DNA of 17,291 nt from Caldilineae bacterium (GCA_003694905.1 RFJM01000270.1:1-17291), one strand, 5' to 3'. Shown: positions 1 through 7,552, counted from the first letter of the stretch. The notes: generated by a model not told the origin, from the letters alone. Translations and numbers: made by a program.

Positions 1-560
1 AAATCGAAGCGGGAGCGAATGAGCTGGATCGATGTTGCTAGCAGTTCCTCGAGGTCCAGCAGGGAGATAGCCGCCTGGCCTACCGCGGCGGCAGCTTCGA
101 TCTGGAGTGTAAACCGCTCCAGACTGCGTTGCACGGCGGAGCGGATCTGTTCCTGTTCCCGGAGAATGGTGTATTCTCGCGCCGTGATGAAGCCCTGCAG
201 GAGGAGATCGTAGTAACATCCCACCCGTTTGAGCAGCGGTTTCAACCAGACATCACCAACTGTGTCTATAAGATATTCGCGAGCAGTCTGCTCCAGGCGC
301 AGTAGCACTTCCGGCCCCAGGCCCTTCTGACAGAGTGCCCTACCCCGCGAAACGACCTGTTCCCCCTCTTCTTTTTCCACGTACCGCGCCAGACACTCAG
401 CTTCTTCCCGGGCCAGTTCGCCGAACTCCCGCGGACGCAGGAAGGAGCGGTTGGCAAACATGGCGCGTTGGAGCTCGCGGCCATAGCACTCGGCAAGACC
501 GGGCACACACGCGCGGATTTGAGATTGAAGCTCTGAAACAGAAGGATGCGGTGTTGTCAT
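1..560 (-). CDS. GAF-domain sensor protein, N-terminal part (runs off left edge)
   Basis: An open frame starts at ATG 560-558 and stays open to the window edge, giving 186 complete codons and no stop, so only the N-terminus is seen. Residues 1 to about 145 are charged, helix-forming and without a membrane segment. They end in a segment rich in Glu, Gln and Arg (EQEQIRSAVQRSLERF) that looks like a coiled-coil signalling helix. The last 35 residues or so (AAAVGQAAISLLDLEELL followed by IRSRFD) match the first helix and strand of a GAF domain as found in bacterial sensor kinases. The gene starts 5 bases after the stop of the upstream methyltransferase, so the two are probably translated together. 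The missing C-terminus could be a histidine kinase, a cyclase or only GAF domains; the sequence here cannot tell. The GAF call is by recognition of the pattern, with good but not full confidence. Confidence 0.75.
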   Translation of the reverse strand, partial: MTTPHPSVSELQSQIRACVPGLAECYGRELQRAMFANRSFLRPREFGELAREEAECLARYVEKEEGEQVVSRGRALCQKGLGPEVLLRLEQTAREYLIDTVGDVWLKPLLKRVGCYYDLLLQGFITAREYTILREQEQIRSAVQRSLERFTLQIEAAAAVGQAAISLLDLEELLATSIQLIRSRFD

Positions 561-565
561 TCTAC

Positions 566-1375
566 CTATTTGACGAAATAGGCTCCATAACCCGCACCAC
601 CGGTGCCGAAAACTTTCCTCTCCATTTCGGTCATGACCGATGTGTCGATGCCATGCCAGTCGAACAGGGAAGTAAAGCCTTCCGGTCCCAGACGCCAGGG
701 TTGAAGAAGGAGCCGGGCCCTCTCGAGACTGCGGTTGTGAAGGGGTGTCCCCATCTGCTCGTAAAGGGCATGGATCTTGTGACGGATCGGGTTGTCCTCA
801 TCCACATCCGCCGCCTGGGCGTTGAAGGCCAGACAACTGCGCGGACCGCTCCACTCGTACAGGACCTGTGCCGCGTGCGCGAGCTCGTCATCACTCAGAA
901 AGGCGCTCACGCCCCACATCACCAGGGCTACATCGCGTCGCCCACCCAGGATGTCCTGTACCTCCGGACGGTTGAGCAATTCCTCCGGTTGCCTGGCGTC
1001 GGCTTCGAAGTAGTAGACGTTCTGCATATCGCCCAGGATGTCACGGGCGTAGCCCACCACCACCGGATCGTAATCCGAGTAGATGACGATGGTGCCGGCC
1101 GGCACGACGGTGTGAATGTGGTCTTGTGTAGGCAGGCCCGAGGCAAAGTCGATGATAACATCCAGACCGCGGCGGGTCACCTCCATCGCGACATCCTGCA
1201 GACACCATCGCTGCAACATGAATGCTTTGGGCATGAAGGGCAGGATCTCTTTGATCCTCTCCGCTACGCGACGGTCAACTTCGAAGTTGTGATGCCCACC
1301 CAGAAGATAGTCGTAGACCCGCCCGGCACTGGGCCTGCTGGCATCGACGATGCTTTCTCTGCGCTTTTCGTTCAC
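566..1375 (-). CDS. SAM-dependent methyltransferase, Methyltransf_19 (DUF574) family
   Basis: This 269-residue protein has the family pattern in order: PSAGRVYDYLLGG (residues 15-27), then the SAM-binding segment DFASGLPTQ (76-84), the ribose-contacting acidic segment YSDYDP (99-104), and EADARQP (124-130). In the family these correspond to the PSxxRxYDYxLGGxxN signature and the GxGLPT / DxDPVV loops of a Rossmann methyltransferase. Members are common in Actinobacteria and Chloroflexota; the substrates are mostly unknown, so none is assigned. The start is GTG at 1375-1373, because a GGGAG ribosome site lies about 7 bases upstream and the conserved N-terminal signature falls right after it. 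No signal peptide is seen, so it is expected to be cytoplasmic. It is the first gene of a two-gene unit with the GAF protein, 5 bases apart, under the promoter at 1424-1451. Confidence 0.88.
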   Translation of the reverse strand: MNEKRRESIVDASRPSAGRVYDYLLGGHHNFEVDRRVAERIKEILPFMPKAFMLQRWCLQDVAMEVTRRGLDVIIDFASGLPTQDHIHTVVPAGTIVIYSDYDPVVVGYARDILGDMQNVYYFEADARQPEELLNRPEVQDILGGRRDVALVMWGVSAFLSDDELAHAAQVLYEWSGPRSCLAFNAQAADVDEDNPIRHKIHALYEQMGTPLHNRSLERARLLLQPWRLGPEGFTSLFDWHGIDTSVMTEMERKVFGTGGAGYGAYFVK

Positions 1376-1423
1376 GGACGGTCTCCCGGAGCCAGGGAAA
1401 AAGGGCGGTTGATAGTGGTCCGC

Positions 1424-1451
1424 ATTGTAGCATAGACTCCTTTCGGGACAA
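1424..1451 (-). promoter_or_regulatory. Sigma-70-like promoter for the methyltransferase-GAF unit
   Basis: On the minus strand TTGTCC (1451-1446) is followed after 16 bases by TACAAT (1429-1424). Transcription would start near 1417, about 40 bases before the GTG start. The -10 box is one base from consensus. It sits in the only long gap on this side, which supports a separate transcription unit. Predicted from sequence only. Confidence 0.5.
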
Positions 1452-1498
1452 AGTACGGTCCCCTACCCGCGGCCGGCGCAGTCTCAATCTGGAGGTCT

Positions 1499-1536
1499 GC
1501 CCGGCACCGACAGGTCTGCACCATACCGTGCCGGGC
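1499..1536. repeat. Inverted repeat, 9-bp perfect arms
   Basis: GCCCGGCAC (1499-1507) and GTGCCGGGC (1528-1536) are perfect inverted copies separated by 20 bases, in the gap between the lipoprotein gene and the methyltransferase promoter. No T-run follows on either side, so it does not look like a standard intrinsic terminator. It might help end the upstream transcript or bind a regulator. The rest of the 290-base gap holds only the promoter described separately. Confidence 0.45.
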
Positions 1537-1665
1537 GCGCACTTGATGCCCTATGCCGGTGTTTGTGGACAGAAGCGTTGCAGCTTCACACCGCGCCATA
1601 ATGTGGTGTCGGCCGCGCATCCCTCAGATCCCTACGGGTAGCAGGCGCGGCCCGGATGGGCGTCC

Positions 1666-2022
1666 TCAGGGCAGGCAGACCACCCCCTGTCCCTCGCGGT
1701 TCATGTGTACATTGTACTGCTCCCCCTTCACCTCCACCACAACCCGGTAGCCCGGCGTCAATACCTGGGCGGCCACCATGCCTTCCCGCGGGCAGCCCAG
1801 CGACGCGTCCCGCCACATCACCTCCTCCACCGAGACGATCCGCACGTCCCCGGCCTCTACTTCGAGGTCGCGGGCTGCTATACCGATGGCCGCTTCCTCT
1901 ACCGGTCCTGGGGTCGGCGGCTCGCTCCCCGCGGGCGCGGGAGGCGGAGGCGCCGCACAGGCCGAGAGCAAGAGCGCCAGCAGGCCTGCCAGCAGGGGGG
2001 AAACCATCAAGGTGTCTTTCAT
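1666..2022 (-). CDS. Small lipoprotein with W-x-D-x-SLGCP motif, function unknown
   Basis: This 118-residue protein starts with a hydrophobic signal segment (residues 7-20) ending in the lipobox LSAC with Cys22, so it should be lipid-anchored outside the membrane. A Pro-rich linker (24-40) follows. A compact domain then carries MWRDASLGCP (69-78) and VLTPGYRVVVE (87-97). This W-x-D-x-SLGCP ... TPGY pattern recurs in uncharacterised exported proteins of Chloroflexota, cyanobacteria and actinobacteria, in my recollection. Cys77 and Cys116 are the only cysteines after the lipobox and could form a disulfide. The start ATG lies 9 bases after the yggT stop, so it is the last gene of the galE-to-yggT run. 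No enzymatic motif is seen and I assign no function. Confidence 0.8.
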   Translation of the reverse strand: MKDTLMVSPLLAGLLALLLSACAAPPPPAPAGSEPPTPGPVEEAAIGIAARDLEVEAGDVRIVSVEEVMWRDASLGCPREGMVAAQVLTPGYRVVVEVKGEQYNVHMNREGQGVVCLP

Positions 2023-2031
2023 GATCGCCGA

Positions 2032-2292
2032 CTACAAAAGCAGTGCCAGTAAGAACCGCCGAACGATGTCGATGAGCACGATCGCGATAATGGGCGAGAA
2101 ATCCAGGCCGGCAGCCATAGGCAGCAGCCTGCGGATCGGGGCCAGCACCGGCTCGGTAATCTGGTCCAGAAGACGGATGATGGGATGATAGGGGTCGATG
2201 CGGACCCAGCTTAGAATAGCGCGGGCGATCAGCGCCAGCACCAGGATGTTGGCCAGTAAGTTGATAAACGTCGCCACAAAGTTGAGGGCCAT
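2032..2292 (-). CDS. yggT: YggT/YlmG family membrane protein
   Basis: This 86-residue protein has two hydrophobic segments (about residues 4-24 and 66-85) flanking the conserved loop RAILSW (24-29) ... TEPVLAPIRRLLP (46-58) ... DFSPI (64-68). That is the YggT family layout (PF02325), also called YlmG/Ycf19. Family members are small inner-membrane proteins linked to osmotic or division phenotypes in bacteria and to nucleoid distribution in plastids; the molecular role is unclear. The start is ATG at 2292, with a strong ribosome site (GGAGG) inside the last codons of proC. The proC stop is only 3 bases before this start, so the two are translationally coupled. The yggS-proC-yggT order is common across bacteria and supports the call. 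Confidence 0.92.
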   Translation of the reverse strand: MALNFVATFINLLANILVLALIARAILSWVRIDPYHPIIRLLDQITEPVLAPIRRLLPMAAGLDFSPIIAIVLIDIVRRFLLALLL

Positions 2293-2295
2293 CGT

Positions 2296-3135
2296 TTAAC
2301 CTCCACGGAGTTTGGCTTCGGATGCGTCACCCAGCTCTACCGAGCGTTTGTAGGCCGCCCAGACGGCTTTGGAGATGATGGTGCGAAAGCCGCCCTTGTC
2401 CATCTCGTAGATGGCCGCGGCCGATGTGCCACCCGGCGAAGTCACCATGTTGCGCAGGGTGGCGGGATGACGCTTGAGCTCGCGCACCACGCGCAACGAC
2501 CCCTCGATTGTCTGCAAGACCAGTTCTTCGGCGACATGCCGGGAAAAGCCCATGTGCACACCGGCATCGATGAGGGATTCGATGAAGAGGAAGACATACG
2601 CGGGACCGGTGCCGCTAAGCGCTGTGGCCATGTCCAGATAACCTTCTTCATCCACCCAGATTTCCTTGCCCAGGGCCTGCAAAATCTGTTGCGCCTGTAG
2701 ACGCTGCTCCTCGGAAACATGCGGGGTGTTGGTCCAGACGGTCATGCCCACGCCGAACTGCCCCGGTGTATTGGGCATCGAGCGAACGACCGCGGCATGC
2801 CGCAATCCCTCGGTGATCACGCTGAGCCGAGCGCCGGCAACGATGGAAAGCACCAGAGCTGCCGGGTCCAGATCGAGATTGATCTCCGCCATCACCTTGG
2901 GTAACACCTGTGGCTTGATGCTGAGCACCAGAATGTCGGCCTCACGGGTGCAAGCGCGGTTGTCGGGCGTGGTACGGATGCCATAGCGTTCCTCCAGATA
3001 CCGCCGCCGCTCCTCCCGAGGATCTGCGGCCAATATCTGTTCGGGCTTCACCAATTCCTTGATCAAGATTCCCTTGATCATGGCTTCGCCCATGTTTCCT
3101 GCGCCGATGAAGCTGATCGTCTGATTCTCGAACAT
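2296..3135 (-). CDS. proC: Pyrroline-5-carboxylate reductase
   Basis: Catalyses the last step of proline synthesis, NAD(P)H-dependent reduction of 1-pyrroline-5-carboxylate. The 279-residue protein has the N-terminal dinucleotide motif FIGAGNMGEAM (residues 9-19), the SIKPQ segment, RSMPNTP, the family signature SGTGPAYVFLFIESL with DAG, and the C-terminal TSPGGTSAAAI. All are typical of P5CR, and the length is normal (about 270). I chose ATG at 3135 because the Rossmann motif begins at residue 9. An in-frame start at 3258 would add 41 residues of unrelated sequence and overlap yggS by 77 bases. There is no clear ribosome site before 3135. It lies 46 bases after yggS and 3 bases before yggT, in a run of co-directional genes. 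Confidence 0.96.
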   Translation of the reverse strand: MFENQTISFIGAGNMGEAMIKGILIKELVKPEQILAADPREERRRYLEERYGIRTTPDNRACTREADILVLSIKPQVLPKVMAEINLDLDPAALVLSIVAGARLSVITEGLRHAAVVRSMPNTPGQFGVGMTVWTNTPHVSEEQRLQAQQILQALGKEIWVDEEGYLDMATALSGTGPAYVFLFIESLIDAGVHMGFSRHVAEELVLQTIEGSLRVVRELKRHPATLRNMVTSPGGTSAAAIYEMDKGGFRTIISKAVWAAYKRSVELGDASEAKLRGG

Positions 3136-3181
3136 GTTGGGACCGGTAGGATGTGTGTGGAGATGGGATAAGGAGAGGGAC

Positions 3182-3928
3182 TCAGGTGCGGGGGCCGAAG
3201 ATAGCCGAACCCACACGCACGATGGTTGCGCCTTCGGCGATGGCCACCTCGAAGTCATGGCTCATGCCGATGCTTAGCTGCGACCAATCGCAATCAGGAT
3301 ACTCCCGAGCAAGCTCATCGCGCAAACTGCGCAGGGCCACGAAATAGGGCCGGGCCGTCTCGGGGTCGGGATCGAAGGGGGGGATGGTCATCAAGCCGTG
3401 GGAGACGAGACCGGGCAGGGCCAGGAGTTCGGGAAGGGCCTGGCGCAGTTCTTCGGGTGAGAAGCCATGCTTGCTCTCCTCCCCGGAGACGTTCACCTCG
3501 AAGAGGATATCCAGGAGCCCGCCATCTGCCTGGGCCAGCGCGCTGAGCTTACGCGCGATCTTGGGACGGTCGATGCTGTGAATGAGCACAGGCCGGCACG
3601 CATATGCGATCTTTGCCTTTCGACTCTGAATGGGGCCGATGATGTGCAGTCGAGGCCTTTCCCACTCGGCCGCGGCCGTGCCCGACTGCGGCCGTTCGCT
3701 CACGAACTTGGCATGGGCTTCTTCAGGCCGATTCTCGCCGAAGTCGCGTTGTCCGGCCGCCAGAGCCGCCTCGACGTAAGACCAGGGGTGTGTTTTGGTC
3801 ACGGCCACCAGCGTAATCTCGGCCGGATCGCGGCCGGCCCGCAGTGCAGCCGCAGCGATGCGCTCACGAACTCGTTGCAGGTTCTCGGCAATAGGGGGCA
3901 TGGCACTAACCGAAGGGGGTGTGGACAT
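3182..3928 (-). CDS. yggS: YggS/PLPBP family PLP homeostasis protein
   Basis: This 248-residue protein is a single-domain PLP-binding barrel of the YggS/YlmE/PROSC family. These proteins have no proven enzyme activity and balance pyridoxal phosphate and amino-acid pools. The PLP lysine is Lys45 in LVAVTK, followed by FGENRPEEA (63-71), HIIGPIQSRK (95-104), the NVSGEESKHGF segment, LMTIPPFDP, and the phosphate-binding LSIGMSHDFEVAIAEGAT ... RVGSAIFG. The usual HxIGxLQxNK motif is slightly altered (GPIQSRK). A short insert rich in Ala, Glu and Arg (about 80-92) precedes it. The start could be Met1 (3928) or Met10 (3901); neither has a good ribosome site. It follows pgeF by 9 bases and precedes proC, matching the widespread yggS-proC link. 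Confidence 0.95.
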   Translation of the reverse strand: MSTPPSVSAMPPIAENLQRVRERIAAAALRAGRDPAEITLVAVTKTHPWSYVEAALAAGQRDFGENRPEEAHAKFVSERPQSGTAAAEWERPRLHIIGPIQSRKAKIAYACRPVLIHSIDRPKIARKLSALAQADGGLLDILFEVNVSGEESKHGFSPEELRQALPELLALPGLVSHGLMTIPPFDPDPETARPYFVALRSLRDELAREYPDCDWSQLSIGMSHDFEVAIAEGATIVRVGSAIFGPRT

Positions 3929-3937
3929 GGCCGGAGC

Positions 3938-4723
3938 CTATGGTTCCAGCATGATGAATGCGGCGAAACGCCCGCTCTTGCCGTGGTCGCCGCGATGGGA
4001 GAAGAAGGTCTGGCGATGGCAGGCGGTGCACACGCCCGCTACCTCGACCTTGCGGACTCCGGCCTCACGCAGTTGGCGGGTATTGGCCTGCCACAGGTCG
4101 AGATAGGCATGACCCGGACGCGAAGGCCGTAGCAGCGTTTGCGGATCGCTCTGGCTCCCACCGATGGCGGCGATCACTTCCGGGCCGACCTCGTAGCAGC
4201 AGGGGCCGATAGCCGGGCCTACGGCCGTCACCAACCGGGCCGGCTCGCTGGCAAAAGCATCGACCATGGCCCGGACCAGGGCTTCGGCGCAACGGGCCAC
4301 GGTACCCTGCCAGCCCGCGTGCGCGATGCCGCAGGCGTGATGTTCGGGATCGTAGGCCAGGATCGGGGTACAGTCGGCGTAGCGCTGTACCAGGGGGATG
4401 CCGGCCGTGCGCGTGATGAGTCCGTCGGCTTTGGCCAACACGCCGCCCATGTGTTGGGCATCGGCCAGAACGATCTTGTTGCCATGGACCTGCCAGGTGG
4501 TTGTCAGTGCGGCGCGATCGATGTCCAGGGCTCGCGTCCAGCGCCGGTAGTTTGTCTCGACATTGTCTCGCTCATCGCCCACCGACCAGCCCAGGTTGAG
4601 GCTATTCCAGGGCGCAGGGCTGACCCCACCCTGCCGGGTGAGTACGGCATGACGCAGCCGCGGGTATGCATCGAGGCTGGAGAAGGTGTAGTAGGGGACT
4701 TCGCTATGATTGTGGAAGATCAT
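3938..4723 (-). CDS. pgeF: PgeF/YfiH/YlmD family purine nucleoside phosphorylase-like laccase-domain protein
   Basis: This 261-residue protein belongs to the Cu-oxidase_4 (DUF152) family. Known members are reported as purine nucleoside phosphorylase/adenosine deaminase-type enzymes and as a peptidoglycan editing factor (PgeF). The three expected metal ligands are present: His80 in WQVHGNKIV, Cys118 in YADCTPILAYD, and His135 in IAHAGWQGT. The early TRQGGVS (29-35), NLG (43-45) and late GPAIGPCCYEV and DLWQAN motifs also fit. ATG at 4723 is chosen because family similarity starts close to it. A longer in-frame start at 4888 would lie mostly inside galE. With this start it overlaps the end of galE by 20 bases and sits 9 bases before yggS, like ylmD-ylmE in Bacillus. 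Confidence 0.93.
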   Translation of the reverse strand: MIFHNHSEVPYYTFSSLDAYPRLRHAVLTRQGGVSPAPWNSLNLGWSVGDERDNVETNYRRWTRALDIDRAALTTTWQVHGNKIVLADAQHMGGVLAKADGLITRTAGIPLVQRYADCTPILAYDPEHHACGIAHAGWQGTVARCAEALVRAMVDAFASEPARLVTAVGPAIGPCCYEVGPEVIAAIGGSQSDPQTLLRPSRPGHAYLDLWQANTRQLREAGVRKVEVAGVCTACHRQTFFSHRGDHGKSGRFAAFIMLEP

Positions 4724-5708
4724 GGTATCCACGAGGATGGGTGGAATGCCAGCGCCAGTCGGTTTCGACGATCTCACGCAGACCATAGCGCGGGGTCCAT
4801 CCCAACACCTTTCGTGCGCGCGTGTTATCCGCCCAGATGCGGGTGGCGTCACCGGGCCGACGCGGGCCGATCTCCACTTCGAAGTCAATGCCGGTCACCT
4901 CGCGCACCATGTTGACGATCTCGAGGTTGCTCGAGCCGCGGCCCGTACCCAGATTGAAGGGCATGCTCTCGCCCCCATTCCACAGATAGTTGAGGGCGGC
5001 GATGTGGGCCGTGGCCAGGTCATCCACATGGATGTAGTCGCGGATACAGGTGCCGTCTTCGGTGGGATAGTCGTTGCCGTTGATGAAGAAGCGGTCGCGC
5101 TGTCCCAACAGATACTCGAACAGGGAGGGCAGGATGCGGGTGGCCGGCTTGTAGGCATCGCCGATCTGGGCGTCGAAACTGGCACCGGCCGCGTTGAAAT
5201 AGCGCAACGGTGTATGGCGTATTCCCTTCAGTCTGTCATACCATTCCATGACTTCTTCGGCCATGCGTTTTGAGGCGCCGTAGACGCTCTCGGGCTTATA
5301 CGACTCCTCCTCCGTCACCGGCACGTGGTCGGGTGTACCGTAGACCGCGCAACTGCTGGAAAAGACCAGGTAGCGCACTCCGGCTTCTGCCATCGCGTCC
5401 AGCAGATTGACACACCCCTGTACGTTGTTGTGGAAATACTTGCCGGGGTTGCGCATAGACTCGCCTACTTCGATGTAGGCGGCAAAATGGAGAACGCCGG
5501 CAATGTCCGGATGCTCTCGGAAGACGGCCCGAATCTCGTCCGGTTTGAGCAAGTCGCCGACAATGACAGGCGCATCCCTGACCGCGGCCCGGTGGCCTTT
5601 CACCAGGTTGTCGAAGACCACTACATCATAGTTCTGTCGTTGCAGTTCTCGTACGGTGTGCGAGCCGATATAGCCGCACCCGCCGGTTACCAGTACTTTC
5701 TTGGTCAT
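4704..5708 (-). CDS. galE: UDP-glucose 4-epimerase
   Basis: Interconverts UDP-glucose and UDP-galactose (Leloir pathway, cell-surface glycan precursors). The 334-residue protein is an extended short-chain dehydrogenase. It has the NAD motif TGGCGYIGSH (8-17), FDNL (32-35), HFAAYIEVGES (74-84), the catalytic serine region FSSSCAVYG (116-124), and the Tyr143-x3-Lys147 pair in VYGASK. Downstream are RYFNAAGA and the substrate-binding stretch around TEDGTCIRDYIHVDDL, which is very characteristic of GalE. ATG at 5708 is used because the Rossmann motif starts at residue 8; an in-frame ATG at 5756 adds 16 unconserved residues. There is no Shine-Dalgarno-like site before it. Its 3' end overlaps pgeF. 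The 92 bases before it show no clear promoter, so it may be read through from the radical SAM gene. Confidence 0.95.
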   Translation of the reverse strand: MTKKVLVTGGCGYIGSHTVRELQRQNYDVVVFDNLVKGHRAAVRDAPVIVGDLLKPDEIRAVFREHPDIAGVLHFAAYIEVGESMRNPGKYFHNNVQGCVNLLDAMAEAGVRYLVFSSSCAVYGTPDHVPVTEEESYKPESVYGASKRMAEEVMEWYDRLKGIRHTPLRYFNAAGASFDAQIGDAYKPATRILPSLFEYLLGQRDRFFINGNDYPTEDGTCIRDYIHVDDLATAHIAALNYLWNGGESMPFNLGTGRGSSNLEIVNMVREVTGIDFEVEIGPRRPGDATRIWADNTRARKVLGWTPRYGLREIVETDWRWHSTHPRGYHDLPQS

Positions 5709-5800
5709 AATGGTTGTGTTGTTCGGGGACGGGGTCGACGGAAGCGAGACGCCCACGGGATAGAGGCAGTCTCACGTTGTGGCCTGTAGATGTACACGTT

Positions 5801-7552
5801 TCATGGCTGCGGAGGCAGGAGCAATGGGACGGCCTGGCGGCGGGGCGAGGGTTGTGGGGGTGTTTCGGCGAAGCGAAAAGCCCATTCCTCATCGCAGACC
5901 CGGCATGTGAGGCATCCGGCGCTATCGGGCGGACAACTGGGACCGATCTGGCCGCGCTGCGCCAGCCGCCATTCATAGGCGAAGAAGTTGTCGCTGACGC
6001 CGCTTTCCACGATATACCAGGGCGGCAACACCTCGCGGTCCCACGCACCCAGATAGCGCTCGCGGTCCAGACCCAGCCGCGCCATGGTGTCCCAGAATTC
6101 GCGCACGCTCAAGCGCGGTAGGGCCAGCAACACCTCGGCCAGCCTGCGATCGCCGCGTGCAAGCACCCCCTGGATCTGTGCCCAGGCAGGCGAATCGGCC
6201 CGCACGGCGATCTTCATCCGGCCCATCTGGCGTTGGATGAAGGTCTGGCGCTTCTTGAGCGTCTTTTCGTCGGTCATGGGCATCCACTGGAAGGGTGTGT
6301 GGGCCTTGGGGACGAAGGGAGTGGCGTTGATGGCGATGCGACGCTTGAAGATTGCCCTCACCTTCTGCATGAATGCGACCATTTCCTCCAGGTCGGCCTC
6401 GGTTTCGGTGGGATGGCCGATCATGAAATATAGCTTAAGTTGGGGAAAGTCCAGCGCCTGGGCCAGTTCTACGGCCGCGAGCAGTTGTTCCTCGGTCTGG
6501 GTCTTGCTGATGACATTGCGCAACCGTCGCGAGCCGGCTTCAGGTGCGATGGTCAGGGTTTGGGCGCCACCTGCGCGCATCGCCTTGATCAGGGGGATGG
6601 AGATGGGATCGACGCGCATAGATGACACGCTGATCTCGGCGCCCATCTCGTAGAGCGCTGTGGCCAGATCGTCGATCTGCGTGTGATCCGAGACGGCTGC
6701 GCTGATAAGACCGATACGTTTGTTTTGCCGCAGACCGGCCTCGGCCCAGGCCAACAGCCGTTCCAGGGGCTGTTCGCGGGGCGGGCGATAGACGTAGCCT
6801 GCCAGGCAGAAGCGACATCCTCGCCCACATCCCCGCGCGATCTCCATCAGATGCATGCCCTGAAACTCTGTTTCCGGCGTGTACAGGCTGCTGATGGGCG
6901 GGTAGACCTCCAGATTGCGCACCCACAGGCGTTTGATACGCCGATACGGCGCGCTTTGCTCGCTGAGCGGAGGGACCAGCGCGGGGACGTAGACCCCAGG
7001 CAGCCGATCCAGGGCGGCCAGCAGTTCCGGCCGCGGGGCCTCGATCCCTTCGCGGAAGACTACCAGCAGATCGTCGATGATTTCCTCGCCCTCGCCGACG
7101 ACAATGGCATCGAAGAACGGCGCCATTGGTTCTGGATTCATGGTGATCCCCGGTCCCCCTGCGACGAGCAGCGGCCAGGATTCATCCCGCTCGCGCGCCA
7201 GGGGCGGCAGCCCCGCCTGGCGGAGCATCTCCACCACGTTGAAGTAGTCCATCTCGTAGGAAATGGTGAAAGCCCAGACGTGGGCATCGCTGACTGCTCG
7301 GCCTGACTCCAGTGTGAGCAAAGGCCTGCCGGCCTGAGCGCCACCCTTGTCCCAGAAAACGCGCTCACAGACCACATCGGCATGCTCGTTGAAACGCCGG
7401 TAGAGAATCTGCAGCGCCAGCGAGCTCATGCCTACGTAGTAGGTATTGGGGAAGGCAAGGGCCACGGCCAGCCGGCCGCCCCAATCCTTATAGACGGTGC
7501 CGCTTTCTTGTTCCAGCAGCCTGAGTTGTTGCGAGCGAAGGGACCAGGTCAT
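5801..7552 (-). CDS. Radical SAM protein with N-terminal B12-binding-like domain (TIGR03960-type)
   Basis: This 583-residue protein has an N-terminal cobalamin-binding-like region, including PNTYYVGMSSLALQILY and GGPGITMNPEP ... VVGEGEE. It then has a radical SAM core with the 4Fe-4S motif Cys242-x3-Cys246-x2-Cys249 (RGCGRGCRFC), AVSDH, TIAPEAGS and a GHPTET segment. The C-terminus holds Cys540, Cys547, Cys550 and Cys553 (C-x6-C-x2-C-x2-C), which may bind zinc or another cluster. This layout matches the uncharacterised TIGR03960 family. In many bacteria that family sits next to or is fused with a TIGR03936/DUF2344 protein; none is present here. The start is ATG at 7552. A longer frame to 7651 would cover the predicted promoter at 7601-7609, which argues against it. 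The substrate is unknown; involvement in RNA or ribosome modification is a guess from family context elsewhere. Confidence 0.88.
   Translation of the reverse strand: MTWSLRSQQLRLLEQESGTVYKDWGGRLAVALAFPNTYYVGMSSLALQILYRRFNEHADVVCERVFWDKGGAQAGRPLLTLESGRAVSDAHVWAFTISYEMDYFNVVEMLRQAGLPPLARERDESWPLLVAGGPGITMNPEPMAPFFDAIVVGEGEEIIDDLLVVFREGIEAPRPELLAALDRLPGVYVPALVPPLSEQSAPYRRIKRLWVRNLEVYPPISSLYTPETEFQGMHLMEIARGCGRGCRFCLAGYVYRPPREQPLERLLAWAEAGLRQNKRIGLISAAVSDHTQIDDLATALYEMGAEISVSSMRVDPISIPLIKAMRAGGAQTLTIAPEAGSRRLRNVISKTQTEEQLLAAVELAQALDFPQLKLYFMIGHPTETEADLEEMVAFMQKVRAIFKRRIAINATPFVPKAHTPFQWMPMTDEKTLKKRQTFIQRQMGRMKIAVRADSPAWAQIQGVLARGDRRLAEVLLALPRLSVREFWDTMARLGLDRERYLGAWDREVLPPWYIVESGVSDNFFAYEWRLAQRGQIGPSCPPDSAGCLTCRVCDEEWAFRFAETPPQPSPRRQAVPLLLPPQP

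Noticed and set aside
335..1435. A 366-codon open frame on the plus strand over the methyltransferase and GAF genes
   Set aside because: Both minus-strand genes carry recognisable domain motifs; the plus-strand frame has none and no ribosome site.
3136..3258. Longer N-terminus for ProC
   Set aside because: The 41 extra residues precede the Rossmann motif, are not family-like and would overlap yggS.
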